From Candidatus Cryptobacteroides choladohippi (GTDB taxonomy: Bacteria > Bacteroidota > Bacteroidia > Bacteroidales > UBA932): DNA of 64,000 nt. The translations under genes were made by a program, and so were the position numbers. Location of the stretch: the NCBI GenBank assembly GCA_018065985.1, contig JAGHSF010000043.1, positions 1 through 64,000 of the forward strand. Direction: 5' to 3'. Of the stretch, positions 19,995-29,696 are shown piece by piece; position 1 is the first letter of the stretch, and the number at the start of each line of letters is the position of its first letter. The notes under the pieces were generated by a model. That model searched no databases. It saw nothing but the letters and a program-made list of their open reading frames with translations, and had not been told where the DNA came from.

Positions 19995-21320
19995 TTATTT
20001 TTTCTTTTCCAATCTGAATTCGACGTAAAGGCTCATCTCGGTTTCGACCTTCTCTCCCCTCACTCGGCCGGGCTTCCAGTCGGGAGAGGCTTCGATGACC
20101 TTCACGGCCTCGGCGTCAAGGAGAGGATTCGCGCCCTTGAGAACCTGCACGTTCTTCACCTTGCCCTTCCTGTCTATGATGAAATCGACCAGCACGCGGC
20201 CCTGGATGCCGTTCTTCACAGCCTCCTGAGGATACTTCATGTACACATACACCCACTTCTTCATGAAAACCGAAGGATCGCTGGACCCGAGGAAGGTGGG
20301 TTTGGTATCGCACTCATAGTAAGGGACCACATCACGGTCGAACACGTGACGGCGATGAGTCTGCTCGGTAGGCTTGAACTCAGGCTTTGCGCCGTTGGCC
20401 AGGGCGATGCAGAAGTTATAGAGGTACTCCAGCTCCCGTTCCATGTCGGAATACTCCAGGATGCCGGCCGTATCCTTCTCCGTATTGTATTCAGGGTACA
20501 TGCCCGTGGTGAACATGACAGCGGGGATCTCCTTGTCGTAGAAGATCCTGTGGTCGGAATTCACAGGTTCCTTGGCAACCATCTGGGGCTGTACAGGCTG
20601 CAGCGTTCCCTGCATGCCGGTCAGCAGCATGTTGAGGTCGGCATTGGATGCCGTATAGGCATAGAATCCGTTGGATCCCGTGCCAAGCATCTCCAGGTTG
20701 ACCATCGCATCTATCGACTGCACGCCTGAAAACGACCTGTTGAGGAAATACCAGGCGCCGGCGCCACCCTGAAGGCTGGAACCGAATGCAGCAAGGATGA
20801 CGCTGCGCTTGAGCAGCACGCTGTTGGTATTCAGCATCCTTGCGAGCTCCAGCAGTATCGCCAGTCCGGAAGCATTGCCGTTGGCACCGTAGAATATCTT
20901 CTCCCTCTTCTGACCGTCAAGATTCACAACCATTGAACCAAGATTGTCGAGTCTGGCAGAGATCACGATGTAATGGTCCTTGAGTTCCTTGTCGTAACCG
21001 GGAACAAAGGCGAGCACGTTGCGGGATGTGAGGGTGTCGCCCGATTCCCGTTTCATGCCGAACAGGTCTCCATCCTCACCGGAGAAGACGTCCAGGCCGT
21101 AATTCCTGAACTGTGCGGTCATGTATCTGGCCGCCTCGGCCTCACCTTCGGATCCGGCTGCGCGTCCATCGAGCGAAGAGGCGGAAAGGTACTGCACATG
21201 CTCATACATGCGCGCTTCGTTCTCGCTCATGTCAAGGCCGAAGGGCTGGCCGGATTTATACTGTGCATTTGCCGAGCACACGGCAAGGAAGCACAACGCA
21301 GAAGCAAGAATCCTTTTCAT
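19995..21320 (-). CDS. Degenerate M28-family peptidase fused to a TonB C-terminal domain
   Basis: A 441-residue secreted protein (signal peptide ends CSANAQ at residue 20). Residues about 35-310 align with the M28 aminopeptidase fold, but every metal position is changed: Arg123 in SARLDNLG replaces the first His ligand, Gly148 in GANGNASG replaces the bridging Asp, Ser181-Ser182 replace the Glu-Glu pair of catalytic base and ligand, Glu210 in NLEMLG replaces Asp, and Asn279 in YNTEKDT replaces His. The conserved SDH (255-257) remains. Residues about 360-438 are a TonB C-terminal domain ([29 protein letters not shown]). The protein probably binds peptide or wall material in the periplasm without cleaving it. 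It sits between a SPOR lipoprotein and leuS. Confidence 0.85.
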   Translation of the reverse strand: MKRILASALCFLAVCSANAQYKSGQPFGLDMSENEARMYEHVQYLSASSLDGRAAGSEGEAEAARYMTAQFRNYGLDVFSGEDGDLFGMKRESGDTLTSRNVLAFVPGYDKELKDHYIVISARLDNLGSMVVNLDGQKREKIFYGANGNASGLAILLELARMLNTNSVLLKRSVILAAFGSSLQGGAGAWYFLNRSFSGVQSIDAMVNLEMLGTGSNGFYAYTASNADLNMLLTGMQGTLQPVQPQMVAKEPVNSDHRIFYDKEIPAVMFTTGMYPEYNTEKDTAGILEYSDMERELEYLYNFCIALANGAKPEFKPTEQTHRRHVFDRDVVPYYECDTKPTFLGSSDPSVFMKKWVYVYMKYPQEAVKNGIQGRVLVDFIIDRKGKVKNVQVLKGANPLLDAEAVKVIEASPDWKPGRVRGEKVETEMSLYVEFRLEKKK

Positions 21321-21325
21321 GGCAA

Positions 21326-21841
21326 CTATTCCTTATCAAATATCCATGCCTCCTTGGGGCAGAAGGACTGTTTCCTGAGTTCCATCAAAGGGCCATACAT
21401 CGACACAAGGTCGTCCGAGGGGCAGACTCCCACCGCCGTGATGCCGTTCCTGTACGGAATAAGTTCGGATTCGAAACCGGCGTCCGTGACCTTCTTCTGA
21501 AGCCTTGCGGCGTTGTCGGCGTTTCCGAACGCCCCGAGGATGACATAATACCTGTGGGCCATCTTCGCCTTTGCAACGGGGCTGACCTGATTTGACGTCT
21601 TGATGGGGATACCGCTGTTGAGCATGGAATCCAGAACGGCAAGAGAATCGGCCGTACGCTGTTTTGCAAGCCGTACAGAATCCTCACTGGCCTGCCTGGC
21701 CGCCTCAGCTGCAACGATCAGTTCCCTCTTGACGTCAATGTCTTCCGAAGTGGGCCTGCCGGCCATTTTGCGGAACATGTCACAACCCGCCGTCATGACG
21801 ACGGCGAGGACAAAGGCCACTACAACAAGAACTTTCCTCAT
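21326..21841 (-). CDS. SPOR-domain lipoprotein
   Basis: A 171-residue protein with a lipoprotein signal (VMTAGC, Cys20), a charged coiled-coil stretch (about 35-75), and a C-terminal SPOR domain at about 97-168 (YYVILGAFGNADNAARLQKKV). SPOR domains bind glycan strands stripped of stem peptides, so it probably locates at the division septum or damaged wall. It is the first gene of the unit that continues with the M28-like protein 5 bases on. The promoter at 21848-21855 is back to back with that of capA. Confidence 0.88.
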   Translation of the reverse strand: MRKVLVVVAFVLAVVMTAGCDMFRKMAGRPTSEDIDVKRELIVAAEAARQASEDSVRLAKQRTADSLAVLDSMLNSGIPIKTSNQVSPVAKAKMAHRYYVILGAFGNADNAARLQKKVTDAGFESELIPYRNGITAVGVCPSDDLVSMYGPLMELRKQSFCPKEAWIFDKE

Positions 21842-21847
21842 AACCTA

Positions 21848-21855
21848 CAAATTTA
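21848..21855 (-). promoter_or_regulatory. -7 promoter box for the SPOR-leuS-yitT unit
   Basis: TAAATTTG on the minus strand, six bases before the ATG at 21841. It is separated by 11 bases from the plus-strand capA box. Confidence 0.65.
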
Positions 21856-21866
21856 ATCAAAAGTTT

Positions 21867-21874
21867 TATATTTG
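21867..21874 (+). promoter_or_regulatory. -7 promoter box for capA
   Basis: TATATTTG, seven bases before the ATG at 21882. It marks the ATG at 21882 as the real start, because longer in-frame extensions would begin upstream of the promoter. Confidence 0.7.
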
Positions 21875-21881
21875 CAGTCGG

Positions 21882-22976
21882 ATGAAAAAGGCATTCTTCA
21901 GCATATATGCAATTCTGGCAGGCTTCTGCCTGAACGCACAGACACCCGGGACATACGAAGTTCCCTTCCCGAAACCATTGAAAACGCTTCCTGACACCGT
22001 GACCGTGCGCATAATCGGGGACGTGATGATGCATTCCAGACAGCTCCCCTATGACTATGGCACCTTTCTGGAACACGTGAGCGAGCCACTCCGGAATGCC
22101 GACATATCCATAGGGAACATGGAGTTCTCGCTGGGTGGCGAGCCATACAGCGGATACCCGGCCTTTTCCTGCCCGGATTCCTACCCCTGGACTCTGGCAG
22201 AACAGTGCGGATTCGACGTCTTCCTGCTGGCGAACAACCATATTCTCGACCGCGGAAATGCCGGACTGTCAAGGACTTTCAGGATCTACGACAATATCAC
22301 AGACTCTCTCGGTGTACGGGTAACCGGAGCCTCCAGAAACTCTGACGAAAACGAGAGCACCTATCCCCTCACACTGCTGCGCAAAGGCATCAGGATCTCA
22401 TTCATCAACTTCACGTACGGGACCAACATGGGCGGAAGCTCAGATGCCTGGCCGAAGGTGAACAGGATGAAGGAGGAAGACGTTGCCGCCGCATTCAGAC
22501 GTGCAAGGGAAAGGGAATCGGACTTCATAGTGGCGCTTCCCCACTGGGGATCGGAATACCAGCTCAGGCACAGCCGGAACCAGGAAGAATGGGCCGGGAA
22601 ACTCGCAGGATACGGGGCTGACGTCATAGTCGGCGCTCACCCGCACGTAGTCCAGGACACCACCCACATCAACGGCGTCCCGGTCATATATTCCATGGGC
22701 AATGCCGTGTCAAACATGAGCGCAACCAACACCAGGCTGGAACTCATGGTCACGCTCAGGTTCGTCCACAACCCGGTCACACACGAAAAGACAATGCTGG
22801 AGCCCGAACTTCAGTTCATGTGGTGCACCCTGCCCGGGATGCTCAGGGACACCTACAGCACAATCCTATTGAAAGATTGGACCACCCGCGAAAGCGAATG
22901 GTCCAACCATGAAGATTTCGAAAACATGCTGCAGACCTACCGGAGGGTGAAGTCTGCAACAGGTATTGAAGACTGA
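21882..22976 (+). CDS. CapA family protein (metallophosphoesterase-like, polyglutamate capsule type)
   Basis: A 364-residue secreted protein with a signal peptide ending CLNAQ at residue 20. The CapA/PGA_cap fold is shown by IIGDVMMH, LANNHILDRGNAGL, VALPHWGSEYQ and VIVGAHPHVVQ, the last three carrying the metal-binding His and Asp residues. The family includes poly-gamma-glutamate capsule proteins, but many members outside capsule loci have unknown substrates, and no capB or capC is nearby. The open frame continues 94 codons upstream into the SPOR gene; the promoter and signal peptide both support the later start. The stop codon directly abuts the stop of the convergent TPR gene. Confidence 0.85.
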   Translation: MKKAFFSIYAILAGFCLNAQTPGTYEVPFPKPLKTLPDTVTVRIIGDVMMHSRQLPYDYGTFLEHVSEPLRNADISIGNMEFSLGGEPYSGYPAFSCPDSYPWTLAEQCGFDVFLLANNHILDRGNAGLSRTFRIYDNITDSLGVRVTGASRNSDENESTYPLTLLRKGIRISFINFTYGTNMGGSSDAWPKVNRMKEEDVAAAFRRARERESDFIVALPHWGSEYQLRHSRNQEEWAGKLAGYGADVIVGAHPHVVQDTTHINGVPVIYSMGNAVSNMSATNTRLELMVTLRFVHNPVTHEKTMLEPELQFMWCTLPGMLRDTYSTILLKDWTTRESEWSNHEDFENMLQTYRRVKSATGIED

Positions 22977-24296
22977 TTACTGGGCAGCTGCCTCTGCGTA
23001 TTTCTCATACTTGGCCTGCCACTCGGGGCTCTCTGTACGGAAGCGGAAGCATGCGTTCTTGAGGTACTCTGCAATACCCTTCTTCTGATCTGCCTCTGTC
23101 ACTGTTTCGAATGCCTTCTCGAAAGGAGCAACGCAGCCCTTGAGTGTTGCCTCGAACTCCTCGACAAGCTTGTTGTACTTGTTGTCATCCATCTCGTTTG
23201 ATGCAGCCTCCTGGATCTCAACAGCCTTGTTGTAGAAGAGGATACCCTTTCCGATGTAGCCGTGAGCGAAGTTGGGATTCACAGCGATGGTCTCGTCGTA
23301 TGCCTTGGATGCAGACTCGAAATTACCGAGCTTCTCATAGATCTGGCCCTCTACATAGTACAGTGATGCATTCTCGGGCTCATTCTTCTTGGCGTTGGAG
23401 ATAAGGTCGAAAAGACGGTCAGTGTTGTCACCTGCGGACATATAGCTGTTGATGAGGCCGATGAGGATGCTCTGGCTCTGAGGGAACTTGGTGAACGCGT
23501 TCTCGAGAACACGCCTTCCCTCCTCCTTGTTGCCGAGCTTATCCTCTACGTCGGCAAGCTTTGAGTAAGCGTCACCGTTCTCACCCTCATAACCCTTTGC
23601 AACGCACTCCTTGAGGTAGTCTCTTGCCTCCTGGAGCTTGCCTGAAGCATATGAGGTATAGCCTGCGTTGTACAGGGCGTCGAGGTCAACCTTGGCACCT
23701 GCAACTGATGAAGAGGCCTTGTATGCCTTTGCGAAGAATTCAGATGCATTTGCAAGCCTGCCTGCTGAATACTCATTGTAAGCAGCGCTGTTGAACTTCT
23801 CGACGATACCGTTGATACCATCGACGATCTCCTTGGTCTTCTGACCCTTGACATCAAGCTCTGCAGCCTTCACGAAAGCGTCGGCAGCCTTTTCGAGTGC
23901 ATTCTCGACAACAGGCTTTGTAACCTCGATGATGGAAAGCTGTCCGTTCTGGTTGAAATAATAGTTCATGGTGTCATACACCTTCTTGACCATGGGAGCG
24001 CCATTGACTGTGACCTGCTCCTCTGCTGAAGGCTTGGTTGAGCCCATGACAAGTGCAAGATCCTGCTCAGTCGCGCCTATCCAGCCATTTCCCATGGGAG
24101 AGTCGTAAGCATCGATGAGAGTCTGTCCGAGTTTCACCCAAGTAGCGGCCTTTACAGCCTTCTTTGCATCAGCAGAAGCCTTCTGTGCAGCTTCGACTGC
24201 AGAACGGGCTGCGGTTGCGCTCTTAACCTGCGCATTGACGGTGGCAGCCGAAATCATTGATGCGGCGATTGCCAGTACTACGAAAATCTTTTTCAT
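22977..24296 (-). CDS. Secreted tetratricopeptide-repeat protein
   Basis: A 439-residue protein with a signal peptide (cleavage after TVNAQ, residue 23). An alanine- and lysine-rich helix (about 25-52) is followed by several TPR units between about 160 and 370, for example AYNEYSAGRLANASEFFAKAY, ALYNAGYTSYASGKLQEARDYL and SLYYVEGQIYEKLGNFESASK. It is probably a periplasmic scaffold that holds other proteins; the partner is unknown. It lies 21 bases downstream of gyrA in the same direction. There is no space for a terminator between its stop and the convergent capA stop. Confidence 0.85.
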   Translation of the reverse strand: MKKIFVVLAIAASMISAATVNAQVKSATAARSAVEAAQKASADAKKAVKAATWVKLGQTLIDAYDSPMGNGWIGATEQDLALVMGSTKPSAEEQVTVNGAPMVKKVYDTMNYYFNQNGQLSIIEVTKPVVENALEKAADAFVKAAELDVKGQKTKEIVDGINGIVEKFNSAAYNEYSAGRLANASEFFAKAYKASSSVAGAKVDLDALYNAGYTSYASGKLQEARDYLKECVAKGYEGENGDAYSKLADVEDKLGNKEEGRRVLENAFTKFPQSQSILIGLINSYMSAGDNTDRLFDLISNAKKNEPENASLYYVEGQIYEKLGNFESASKAYDETIAVNPNFAHGYIGKGILFYNKAVEIQEAASNEMDDNKYNKLVEEFEATLKGCVAPFEKAFETVTEADQKKGIAEYLKNACFRFRTESPEWQAKYEKYAEAAAQ

Positions 24297-24317
24297 TCTG
24301 TTTATGGTTTATATTGA

Positions 24318-26852
24318 TTATTCAACTGTTTCCGCGGGAACTTCCTCAATCTCCTCATCAGCCTTTGCAACGGGGCAGACGGCTGCGATCGAATCTCCTT
24401 CACGGATATTGATCAGTCTGACGCCCTGGGTTGCCCTGCCGGCCACTCTGATGTCCGAAACGGCCAGGCGGATGGTGAGTCCGGATCTGGTGATGATCAT
24501 AAGGTCATTTTCCTCGGTTACGTTCTTTATTGCAACAAGTGGACCAGTTTTTTCGGTGATGGCAATTGTCTTCACTCCCTTGGCACCCCTTGAGGTGAGT
24601 CGGTACTCTTCAGGGTCGGAACGTTTGCCGTATCCGTTCCCGCTGACTACCAGGATTGTCTGGGATGCAGAGTCCTGTGCATTGGGCTGATATGCAACGG
24701 CTCCGATGACCTCGTCATCGTCCTCGATGTCGATGGCGCGCACACCTGAGGAATTGCGGCCGAGCGAACGGAGGGCCTCCTCATTGAAGCGGCAGCAGCG
24801 GCCGTTGCGGGCAGCGACCATGATGTCGTAGGTGCCGTCGGTGAGAAGCGCGTCGAGAAGCTGGTCTCCCTCGCGGATGTTGATCGCGATGATGCCCTTG
24901 TTCATGCTGCGTGAGTTCACGAAGTCGGCGAGGTCGGTCTTCTTGACCACACCCTTCTTGGTGAAGAGGGTCACGAAGCGGCCTGCGGTGGCATCGGCGT
25001 TCTTCGGAAGAGGGATGTTTAGATATGTGCGGATCTTGTCGTCAGAATCGATTGAAAGCAGATTCTGGATTGCACGGCCCTTGGATGTGCGTGTGCCTTC
25101 GGGCAATTCGTATACCTTCTTGCAGTACCTGACACCGTTGTCGGTGAAGAAGAGCATGACGGAGTGCATGTTGGCAACATAGATATGTTCGATGAAGTCC
25201 TCATCCCTGGTGGCGCTGGCCTTCTTGCCGACACCTCCTCGTGCCTGGGTGCGGAATTCGGCAAGCGGGGTACGCTTGATGTATCCCAGGTGGGAGATGG
25301 TGATGACGACATCTTCGTCGGCATAGAAGTCCTCAGGGTTGAACTCCTCGGCGCTGAGAGTGATCTCGGTGCGGCGGGAATCACCGTACTTCGCCTTCAT
25401 CTGGGAGGTCTCGTCCTTGACAACCTTGAGCTGCTCCTCCTCACTGCCGAGGATTTCGCGGCAGCGTGCGATGAACTTCTCGAGTTCGTCATACTCGGCC
25501 TGAAGCTTCTCCTTCTCGAGTCCGGTGAGCTGGCGCAGGCGCATCTCCACGATGGCGGCAGCCTGGATGTCGGTGAAGCCGAACTTGGCAACCAGCTGCT
25601 CGCGAGCCTCGTCGACGCTCTTGGATGCGCGGATGGTTGCAATGACTTCGTCTATGATGTCGATGGCCTTGAGCAGACCTTCGAGGATATGGGCACGCTT
25701 GAGAGCCTTCTCGAGTTCGAACTTGGTGCGGCGCACGATGACCTCGTGGCGGAACTCCACGAAATTCTGGATGAGTTCCTTGAGCGACAGCGTACGGGGA
25801 CGGCCGTTCACGAGAGCCACATTGTTGATGGCAAAGCTGCTCTGGAGAGACGAGTACTTGAACAGAGTGTTCAGCACAACGCTCGCATTCGCGTCCTTCT
25901 TGATCTGGAACTCGATGCGTATGCCCTCGCGGTTGGTAAGCTCGCGGATCTCGGAGATTCCCTCGATCTTCTTGTCGCGTATCATCTCGCTGATGCGTCC
26001 GAGCATCTCAGCCTTGTTGACCATGTAGGGAACTTCAGTGACGACGATGGTCTCGCGGCCGTTCTCGGCCTCCTCGATCTCAGTCTTGGCACGTACCACA
26101 ACCTTGCCGCGGCCGGTATTGTAGGCATCAACGATACCCTGACGGCCCATGATGATGCCACCGGTAGGGAAATCGGGGCCCTTGATGTACTCCATCAGTT
26201 CCTCGGTGGTGATGTCGGGATTGTCGATATATGCATTGATCGCATCGCAGCACTCCGAAAGATTGTGGGGTGCCATGTTCGTCGCCATGCCGACTGCAAT
26301 GCCGGCTGAGCCGTTGAGCAGCAGCAGAGGGAGTTTCGTAGGCAGAACCGTAGGCTCCTCGAGGGAGTCGTCGAAGTTCAGGGTCATGTCGACCGTATTC
26401 TTCTCGATATCGGCGAGAACATCCTCAGCCATCTTTGCGAGCTTGGCCTCGGTGTATCGCATGGCCGCAACGGGGTCTCCGTCCATGCTACCGAAGTTAC
26501 CCTGGCCCCAGACGAGAGGATAGCGCTGGTTCCAGTTCTGCGCAAGGCGGGCCATGGCATCATATACGCTGGAATCTCCGTGAGGATGGAACTTACCAAG
26601 CACCTCACCTACGATACGGGCAGACTTCTTCGTCTGGCCTCCGTATGAAAGTCCAAGCCCGTCCATTCCGAAAAGGACGCGGCGCTGTACAGGCTTCAAA
26701 CCGTCTCGCACATCAGGCAGGGCACGTGACACGATGACCGACATCGAGTAGTCGATGTATGCTGAACGCATCTCATGGTCGATCTCCACAGGCTCGATAT
26801 AACCGTGCTGAACCGCCTGAATCTCTTCTGAATTCTTAATATCCTGTTCCAT
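24318..26852 (-). CDS. gyrA: DNA gyrase subunit A
   Basis: An 844-residue type IIA topoisomerase subunit. The active tyrosine is in [12 protein letters not shown]. The GyrA box region QARGGVGKK and the six-bladed C-terminal domain ([32 protein letters not shown]) are present, which marks it as gyrase and not topoisomerase IV. In the quinolone-resistance region, [17 protein letters not shown] keeps Ser and Asp at the two positions usually changed in resistance. The tail is acidic ([14 protein letters not shown]). It leads a two-gene unit with the TPR protein and has a -7 box at 26890-26897. Confidence 0.97.
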   Translation of the reverse strand: MEQDIKNSEEIQAVQHGYIEPVEIDHEMRSAYIDYSMSVIVSRALPDVRDGLKPVQRRVLFGMDGLGLSYGGQTKKSARIVGEVLGKFHPHGDSSVYDAMARLAQNWNQRYPLVWGQGNFGSMDGDPVAAMRYTEAKLAKMAEDVLADIEKNTVDMTLNFDDSLEEPTVLPTKLPLLLLNGSAGIAVGMATNMAPHNLSECCDAINAYIDNPDITTEELMEYIKGPDFPTGGIIMGRQGIVDAYNTGRGKVVVRAKTEIEEAENGRETIVVTEVPYMVNKAEMLGRISEMIRDKKIEGISEIRELTNREGIRIEFQIKKDANASVVLNTLFKYSSLQSSFAINNVALVNGRPRTLSLKELIQNFVEFRHEVIVRRTKFELEKALKRAHILEGLLKAIDIIDEVIATIRASKSVDEAREQLVAKFGFTDIQAAAIVEMRLRQLTGLEKEKLQAEYDELEKFIARCREILGSEEEQLKVVKDETSQMKAKYGDSRRTEITLSAEEFNPEDFYADEDVVITISHLGYIKRTPLAEFRTQARGGVGKKASATRDEDFIEHIYVANMHSVMLFFTDNGVRYCKKVYELPEGTRTSKGRAIQNLLSIDSDDKIRTYLNIPLPKNADATAGRFVTLFTKKGVVKKTDLADFVNSRSMNKGIIAINIREGDQLLDALLTDGTYDIMVAARNGRCCRFNEEALRSLGRNSSGVRAIDIEDDDEVIGAVAYQPNAQDSASQTILVVSGNGYGKRSDPEEYRLTSRGAKGVKTIAITEKTGPLVAIKNVTEENDLMIITRSGLTIRLAVSDIRVAGRATQGVRLINIREGDSIAAVCPVAKADEEIEEVPAETVE

Positions 26853-26889
26853 AAAAAATAATGAGATTTCTCAATCTTACATAAACACG

Positions 26890-26897
26890 CAAATTTA
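26890..26897 (-). promoter_or_regulatory. -7 promoter box for gyrA
   Basis: TAAATTTG on the minus strand, 37 bases before the gyrA ATG. It is back to back with the Clp_N gene box 22 bases away. Confidence 0.6.
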
Positions 26898-26919
26898 ACT
26901 AAAATATCTGAGAATTCCT

Positions 26920-26927
26920 TATATTTG
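26920..26927 (+). promoter_or_regulatory. -7 promoter box for the Clp_N gene
   Basis: TATATTTG, fourteen bases before the ATG at 26942. Confidence 0.65.
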
Positions 26928-26941
26928 CCCAGCTATTTGTT

Positions 26942-27496
26942 ATGGAAATAACCGTTTCTCCAGAGCTCGAGGCAATCATCGCAAAAGCCCGCGACGAGGC
27001 CATGCGCACAGGCCACTACGGCCTGGGCGTGGACCATCTCGTCCTGGGGGCATTGCGGCACTCCGACAACAGATTCTGCAAGGCACTCGGAGCGCTGGGC
27101 ATCAGCATGGAGGAGCTGAAGGAGCACATCGACGCCCAGGTATTCAGACCCAGCCCGGTCCCATTCAACGACGGAGACAGGATAGGTCTGGCCCACAGCG
27201 CATTGAGCGCCCTCAACCTGAGCATCTACGAGGCACTCAAGGAGGGCTCGTCGCAGCCCGGTCCGGAGCATCTTCTGATAGCGGCCTCGCGCTGCGGGAA
27301 ATGTGCATTCCAGGATTTTCTCTCAAGCCGCGGCATCACCACCGCCATGCTCGAGGACGCGGTCGCCGGGAAGAACGTGCCGCAGAAAGCGCGAAAGGCT
27401 CCCCTGCCGAACGCAGACGACATAGCCAGAGCCCTTGAAGCAGAGCTCCGCAGGGTGATGGCTTCAGGTGCTTACAAAAGCGGGATGGCCAGCTAG
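26942..27496 (+). CDS. Stand-alone Clp N-terminal domain protein
   Basis: A 184-residue protein made almost only of a double Clp_N repeat, as found at the N-terminus of ClpA, ClpB and ClpC. Repeat 1 is at about 1-65 (ARDEAMRTGHYGLGVDHLVLGAL) and repeat 2 at about 75-140 (ALKEGSSQPGPEHLLIAAS). There is no Walker motif and no AAA+ module, so it cannot unfold proteins on its own. It may act as an adaptor or competitor for a Clp ATPase encoded elsewhere. Its stop codon overlaps that of the convergent fabF in a CTAG tetranucleotide. Confidence 0.82.
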   Translation: MEITVSPELEAIIAKARDEAMRTGHYGLGVDHLVLGALRHSDNRFCKALGALGISMEELKEHIDAQVFRPSPVPFNDGDRIGLAHSALSALNLSIYEALKEGSSQPGPEHLLIAASRCGKCAFQDFLSSRGITTAMLEDAVAGKNVPQKARKAPLPNADDIARALEAELRRVMASGAYKSGMAS

Positions 27497-28758
27497 ATCT
27501 TACGGAACGCCACACAGGCGTTGTGCCCACCGAATCCGAAAGAGTCGGATATGCCGATGTTGACATGAGCCTCGACCGCCCGGTTCGGGGTGTAGTCAAG
27601 GTCACATTCGGGGTCAGGGTCGTCGAGATTGATCGTGGGAGGGATGATGCCTTCCTGAAGGGCAAGCACTGTGGCTATGGCCTCCGCGGCACCGGTGGCG
27701 CCCAGCATATGGCCATGCATGCTCTTGGTGCTGCTGACATGCGCCCTGTACGCCTCGTCGCCAAGCACCATCTTGATGGCCTGGGTCTCGGCAGAATCAT
27801 TCATTCTGGTTCCCGTACCATGGGCGTTGATATACAGTTCATCCTTCGAGGCATCGAAAGAGGCCTCTTCGAGAGCCTGGCGTATGCATTCGGCCTGGGT
27901 CGAGCCGTCGGGCCTCGGCGCAGTCGCATGGTACGCGTCGCAAGTGGTGCCGTAGCCGACAATCTCGGCATAGATATGGGCGCCCCTGGCAACGGCATGC
28001 TCATATTCCTCGACTATCAGGGCGGCGCTGCCATCCGCCATCACGAACCCTCCGCGCTTGGCATCGAAAGGCATGCACGCATGCTTGGGGTCCTGTTCCC
28101 TTGAAAGGGCGCGTGCGTTTGCGAAACCGGAAAGGCCCATGGGGATGGCATCCTTCTCGGTTCCTCCGGCAATGAATGCGTCGGCATAGCCGTGCCTGAT
28201 GGCGCGATAGGCCTCGCCTATGCAGTGCGAAGAGGTTGCGCATGCCGACTGTATGTTCAGGCAGGAGCCCTTGGCCCCGAACTTTATGGCGACGTTGCCC
28301 GCAGCCATGTTGGCTATCATGTTGGGGATGAACAGAGGAGACACCCACTTGCCGCTGAGGTCCTCGGAAAGATGGCCGACCTCACGGACGATGGTATCGA
28401 AACCGCCCACACCGGAGCCCATGTACACGCCGAAGCGGAAAGGGTCCACGTTGGGCTCCGGACCCACGGCATCGATGCCGCTGTCATTCACGGCCTGCCA
28501 TGCCGCAGCCATGGCATAGATCGCAAAGGGATCCTGCTTGCGTATGAAATGCCTGTCCATCCCATACTCCTCAGGATTGAAATTGCGTATCTTGCCGGCT
28601 ATCTTCACAGGATATCCGTCTGTGGGAAACTCGTTTATCACATCGATGCCGCAAACACCGGCAACAAGATTATTCCAAAAGGTCTTCACATCGTTCCCTA
28701 TGCAGGAAACGACCCCCAGACCGGTAATTACAACTCTGCGCTCCTTAGGTTCTTTCAT
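27493..28758 (-). CDS. fabF: Beta-ketoacyl-ACP synthase II
   Basis: A 421-residue condensing enzyme of fatty-acid elongation. The active cysteine is in QSACATSSHCIGEA, and the two catalytic histidines are in INAHGTGTRMND and MHGHMLGATGAAEA. The protein starts directly with the thiolase-fold strand (RRVVITGLGVVSCIG). No acpP or other fab gene is adjacent, so it is a single-gene unit. It has a -7 box at 28765-28772, back to back with the LytTR gene promoter. Confidence 0.95.
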   Translation of the reverse strand: MKEPKERRVVITGLGVVSCIGNDVKTFWNNLVAGVCGIDVINEFPTDGYPVKIAGKIRNFNPEEYGMDRHFIRKQDPFAIYAMAAAWQAVNDSGIDAVGPEPNVDPFRFGVYMGSGVGGFDTIVREVGHLSEDLSGKWVSPLFIPNMIANMAAGNVAIKFGAKGSCLNIQSACATSSHCIGEAYRAIRHGYADAFIAGGTEKDAIPMGLSGFANARALSREQDPKHACMPFDAKRGGFVMADGSAALIVEEYEHAVARGAHIYAEIVGYGTTCDAYHATAPRPDGSTQAECIRQALEEASFDASKDELYINAHGTGTRMNDSAETQAIKMVLGDEAYRAHVSSTKSMHGHMLGATGAAEAIATVLALQEGIIPPTINLDDPDPECDLDYTPNRAVEAHVNIGISDSFGFGGHNACVAFRKI

Positions 28759-28764
28759 ACCTTA

Positions 28765-28772
28765 CAAAGGTA
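28765..28772 (-). promoter_or_regulatory. -7 promoter box for fabF
   Basis: TACCTTTG on the minus strand, six bases before the fabF ATG, so the leader is a few bases at most. Confidence 0.65.
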
Positions 28773-28784
28773 GTAAATATTTCT

Positions 28785-28792
28785 TATATTTG
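28785..28792 (+). promoter_or_regulatory. -7 promoter box for the LytTR unit
   Basis: TATATTTG, 23 bases before the ATG at 28816 and 12 bases from the opposing fabF box. Confidence 0.65.
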
Positions 28793-28815
28793 CATTTTAC
28801 AGCCCCTGCGAGGAT

Positions 28816-29694
28816 ATGTTCAAGCTGACAGACATAATTCCGCGATACCTGCTCGGAAAGCATCAGTTGACCGCAAGCGTCGTGTTTGCGGCCCTGTTCT
28901 CCCTCATCTTCATCCTGGTAAGCGTTCCTTTCACCCAGAACGCCTGGTTCCAGCTTGGAGGCAACGAGGCATTCGGCTACACCGTGGCCTTCTTCGTGAT
29001 GGCCGTGATGGTGATCGTGCTGAGCAAACGGACTCTGTACTACCGCAGCGGCAGCGACATGACCTACCTGGAGTACATGCTATGGTGCTTTGCCGAGGTC
29101 TGCGTCATCGCGCTGCTCTACACCGTATTCACCATCAAAGGCGAATCCTTCGGCCTCATCGAGACCGACAACGTGGAGTTCATCTCCCTGCTTGCACAGT
29201 CCATAATCATAACCCTGGTGTGCCTGGGCATACCATATGTCATCTCAGGCCTGTATTTCGCCCTCGAAGACAAGAACAACACCATACGTCTTATGAACTA
29301 CAGCAACGTTGTCAGTGACGAGCAGGTGCCCCTGCACAAGGAAAAGCGCATCAACCTGACGGACAACAACGGAGCCATCAAGTTCAGCATCAACTCCGAC
29401 AACCTCTATTTCCTCGAGTCGGACGACAACTACATCCAGGTCTGGTACACCGACACCGATGGCGAGATGAAGCAGTACATGCTCCGCTGCAAGCTCAAGA
29501 CCATAGAGGAGAGCTTCGTCGAAAGCGAGCTGGTGCGCTGCCACCGCAAATTCGTGGTCAACATGGACAAGGTGGCCACCCTCAGATTCGAATCCGGCGG
29601 TTATTTCATCGACCTTGACCGCAAAGGGCTCGAACCCATCCCGGTATCCAAATCATACGAGGAGACCATACTCTCCCGATTCAACTCAAGATAG
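28816..29694 (+). CDS. Membrane-bound LytTR-domain transcriptional regulator
   Basis: A 292-residue protein with four transmembrane segments (about residues 20-40, 52-70, 88-108 and 118-142) and a cytoplasmic LytTR DNA-binding domain at about 185-290. The domain is recognised from LYFLESDDNYIQVWY, the TIEESFVESELVRCHRKFVVNMDKV signature and PIPVSKSYEE. There is no receiver domain, so it is not a classical response regulator; signal input probably comes through the membrane part. It starts a unit with the DUF4293 gene (2 bases on) and the nucleoside phosphorylase. Confidence 0.87.
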   Translation: MFKLTDIIPRYLLGKHQLTASVVFAALFSLIFILVSVPFTQNAWFQLGGNEAFGYTVAFFVMAVMVIVLSKRTLYYRSGSDMTYLEYMLWCFAEVCVIALLYTVFTIKGESFGLIETDNVEFISLLAQSIIITLVCLGIPYVISGLYFALEDKNNTIRLMNYSNVVSDEQVPLHKEKRINLTDNNGAIKFSINSDNLYFLESDDNYIQVWYTDTDGEMKQYMLRCKLKTIEESFVESELVRCHRKFVVNMDKVATLRFESGGYFIDLDRKGLEPIPVSKSYEETILSRFNSR

Positions 29695-29696
29695 AT

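Noticed and set aside
25164..26309. A 381-codon open frame on the plus strand
   Set aside because: It is antisense to gyrA; the translation is rich in L, V, D and E, as expected for the complement of biased codons, and no domain is recognisable.
26560..26620. Possible quinolone-resistance change in gyrA
   Set aside because: The region reads [11 protein letters not shown], with Ser and Asp at the usual resistance positions, so no resistance allele is visible.
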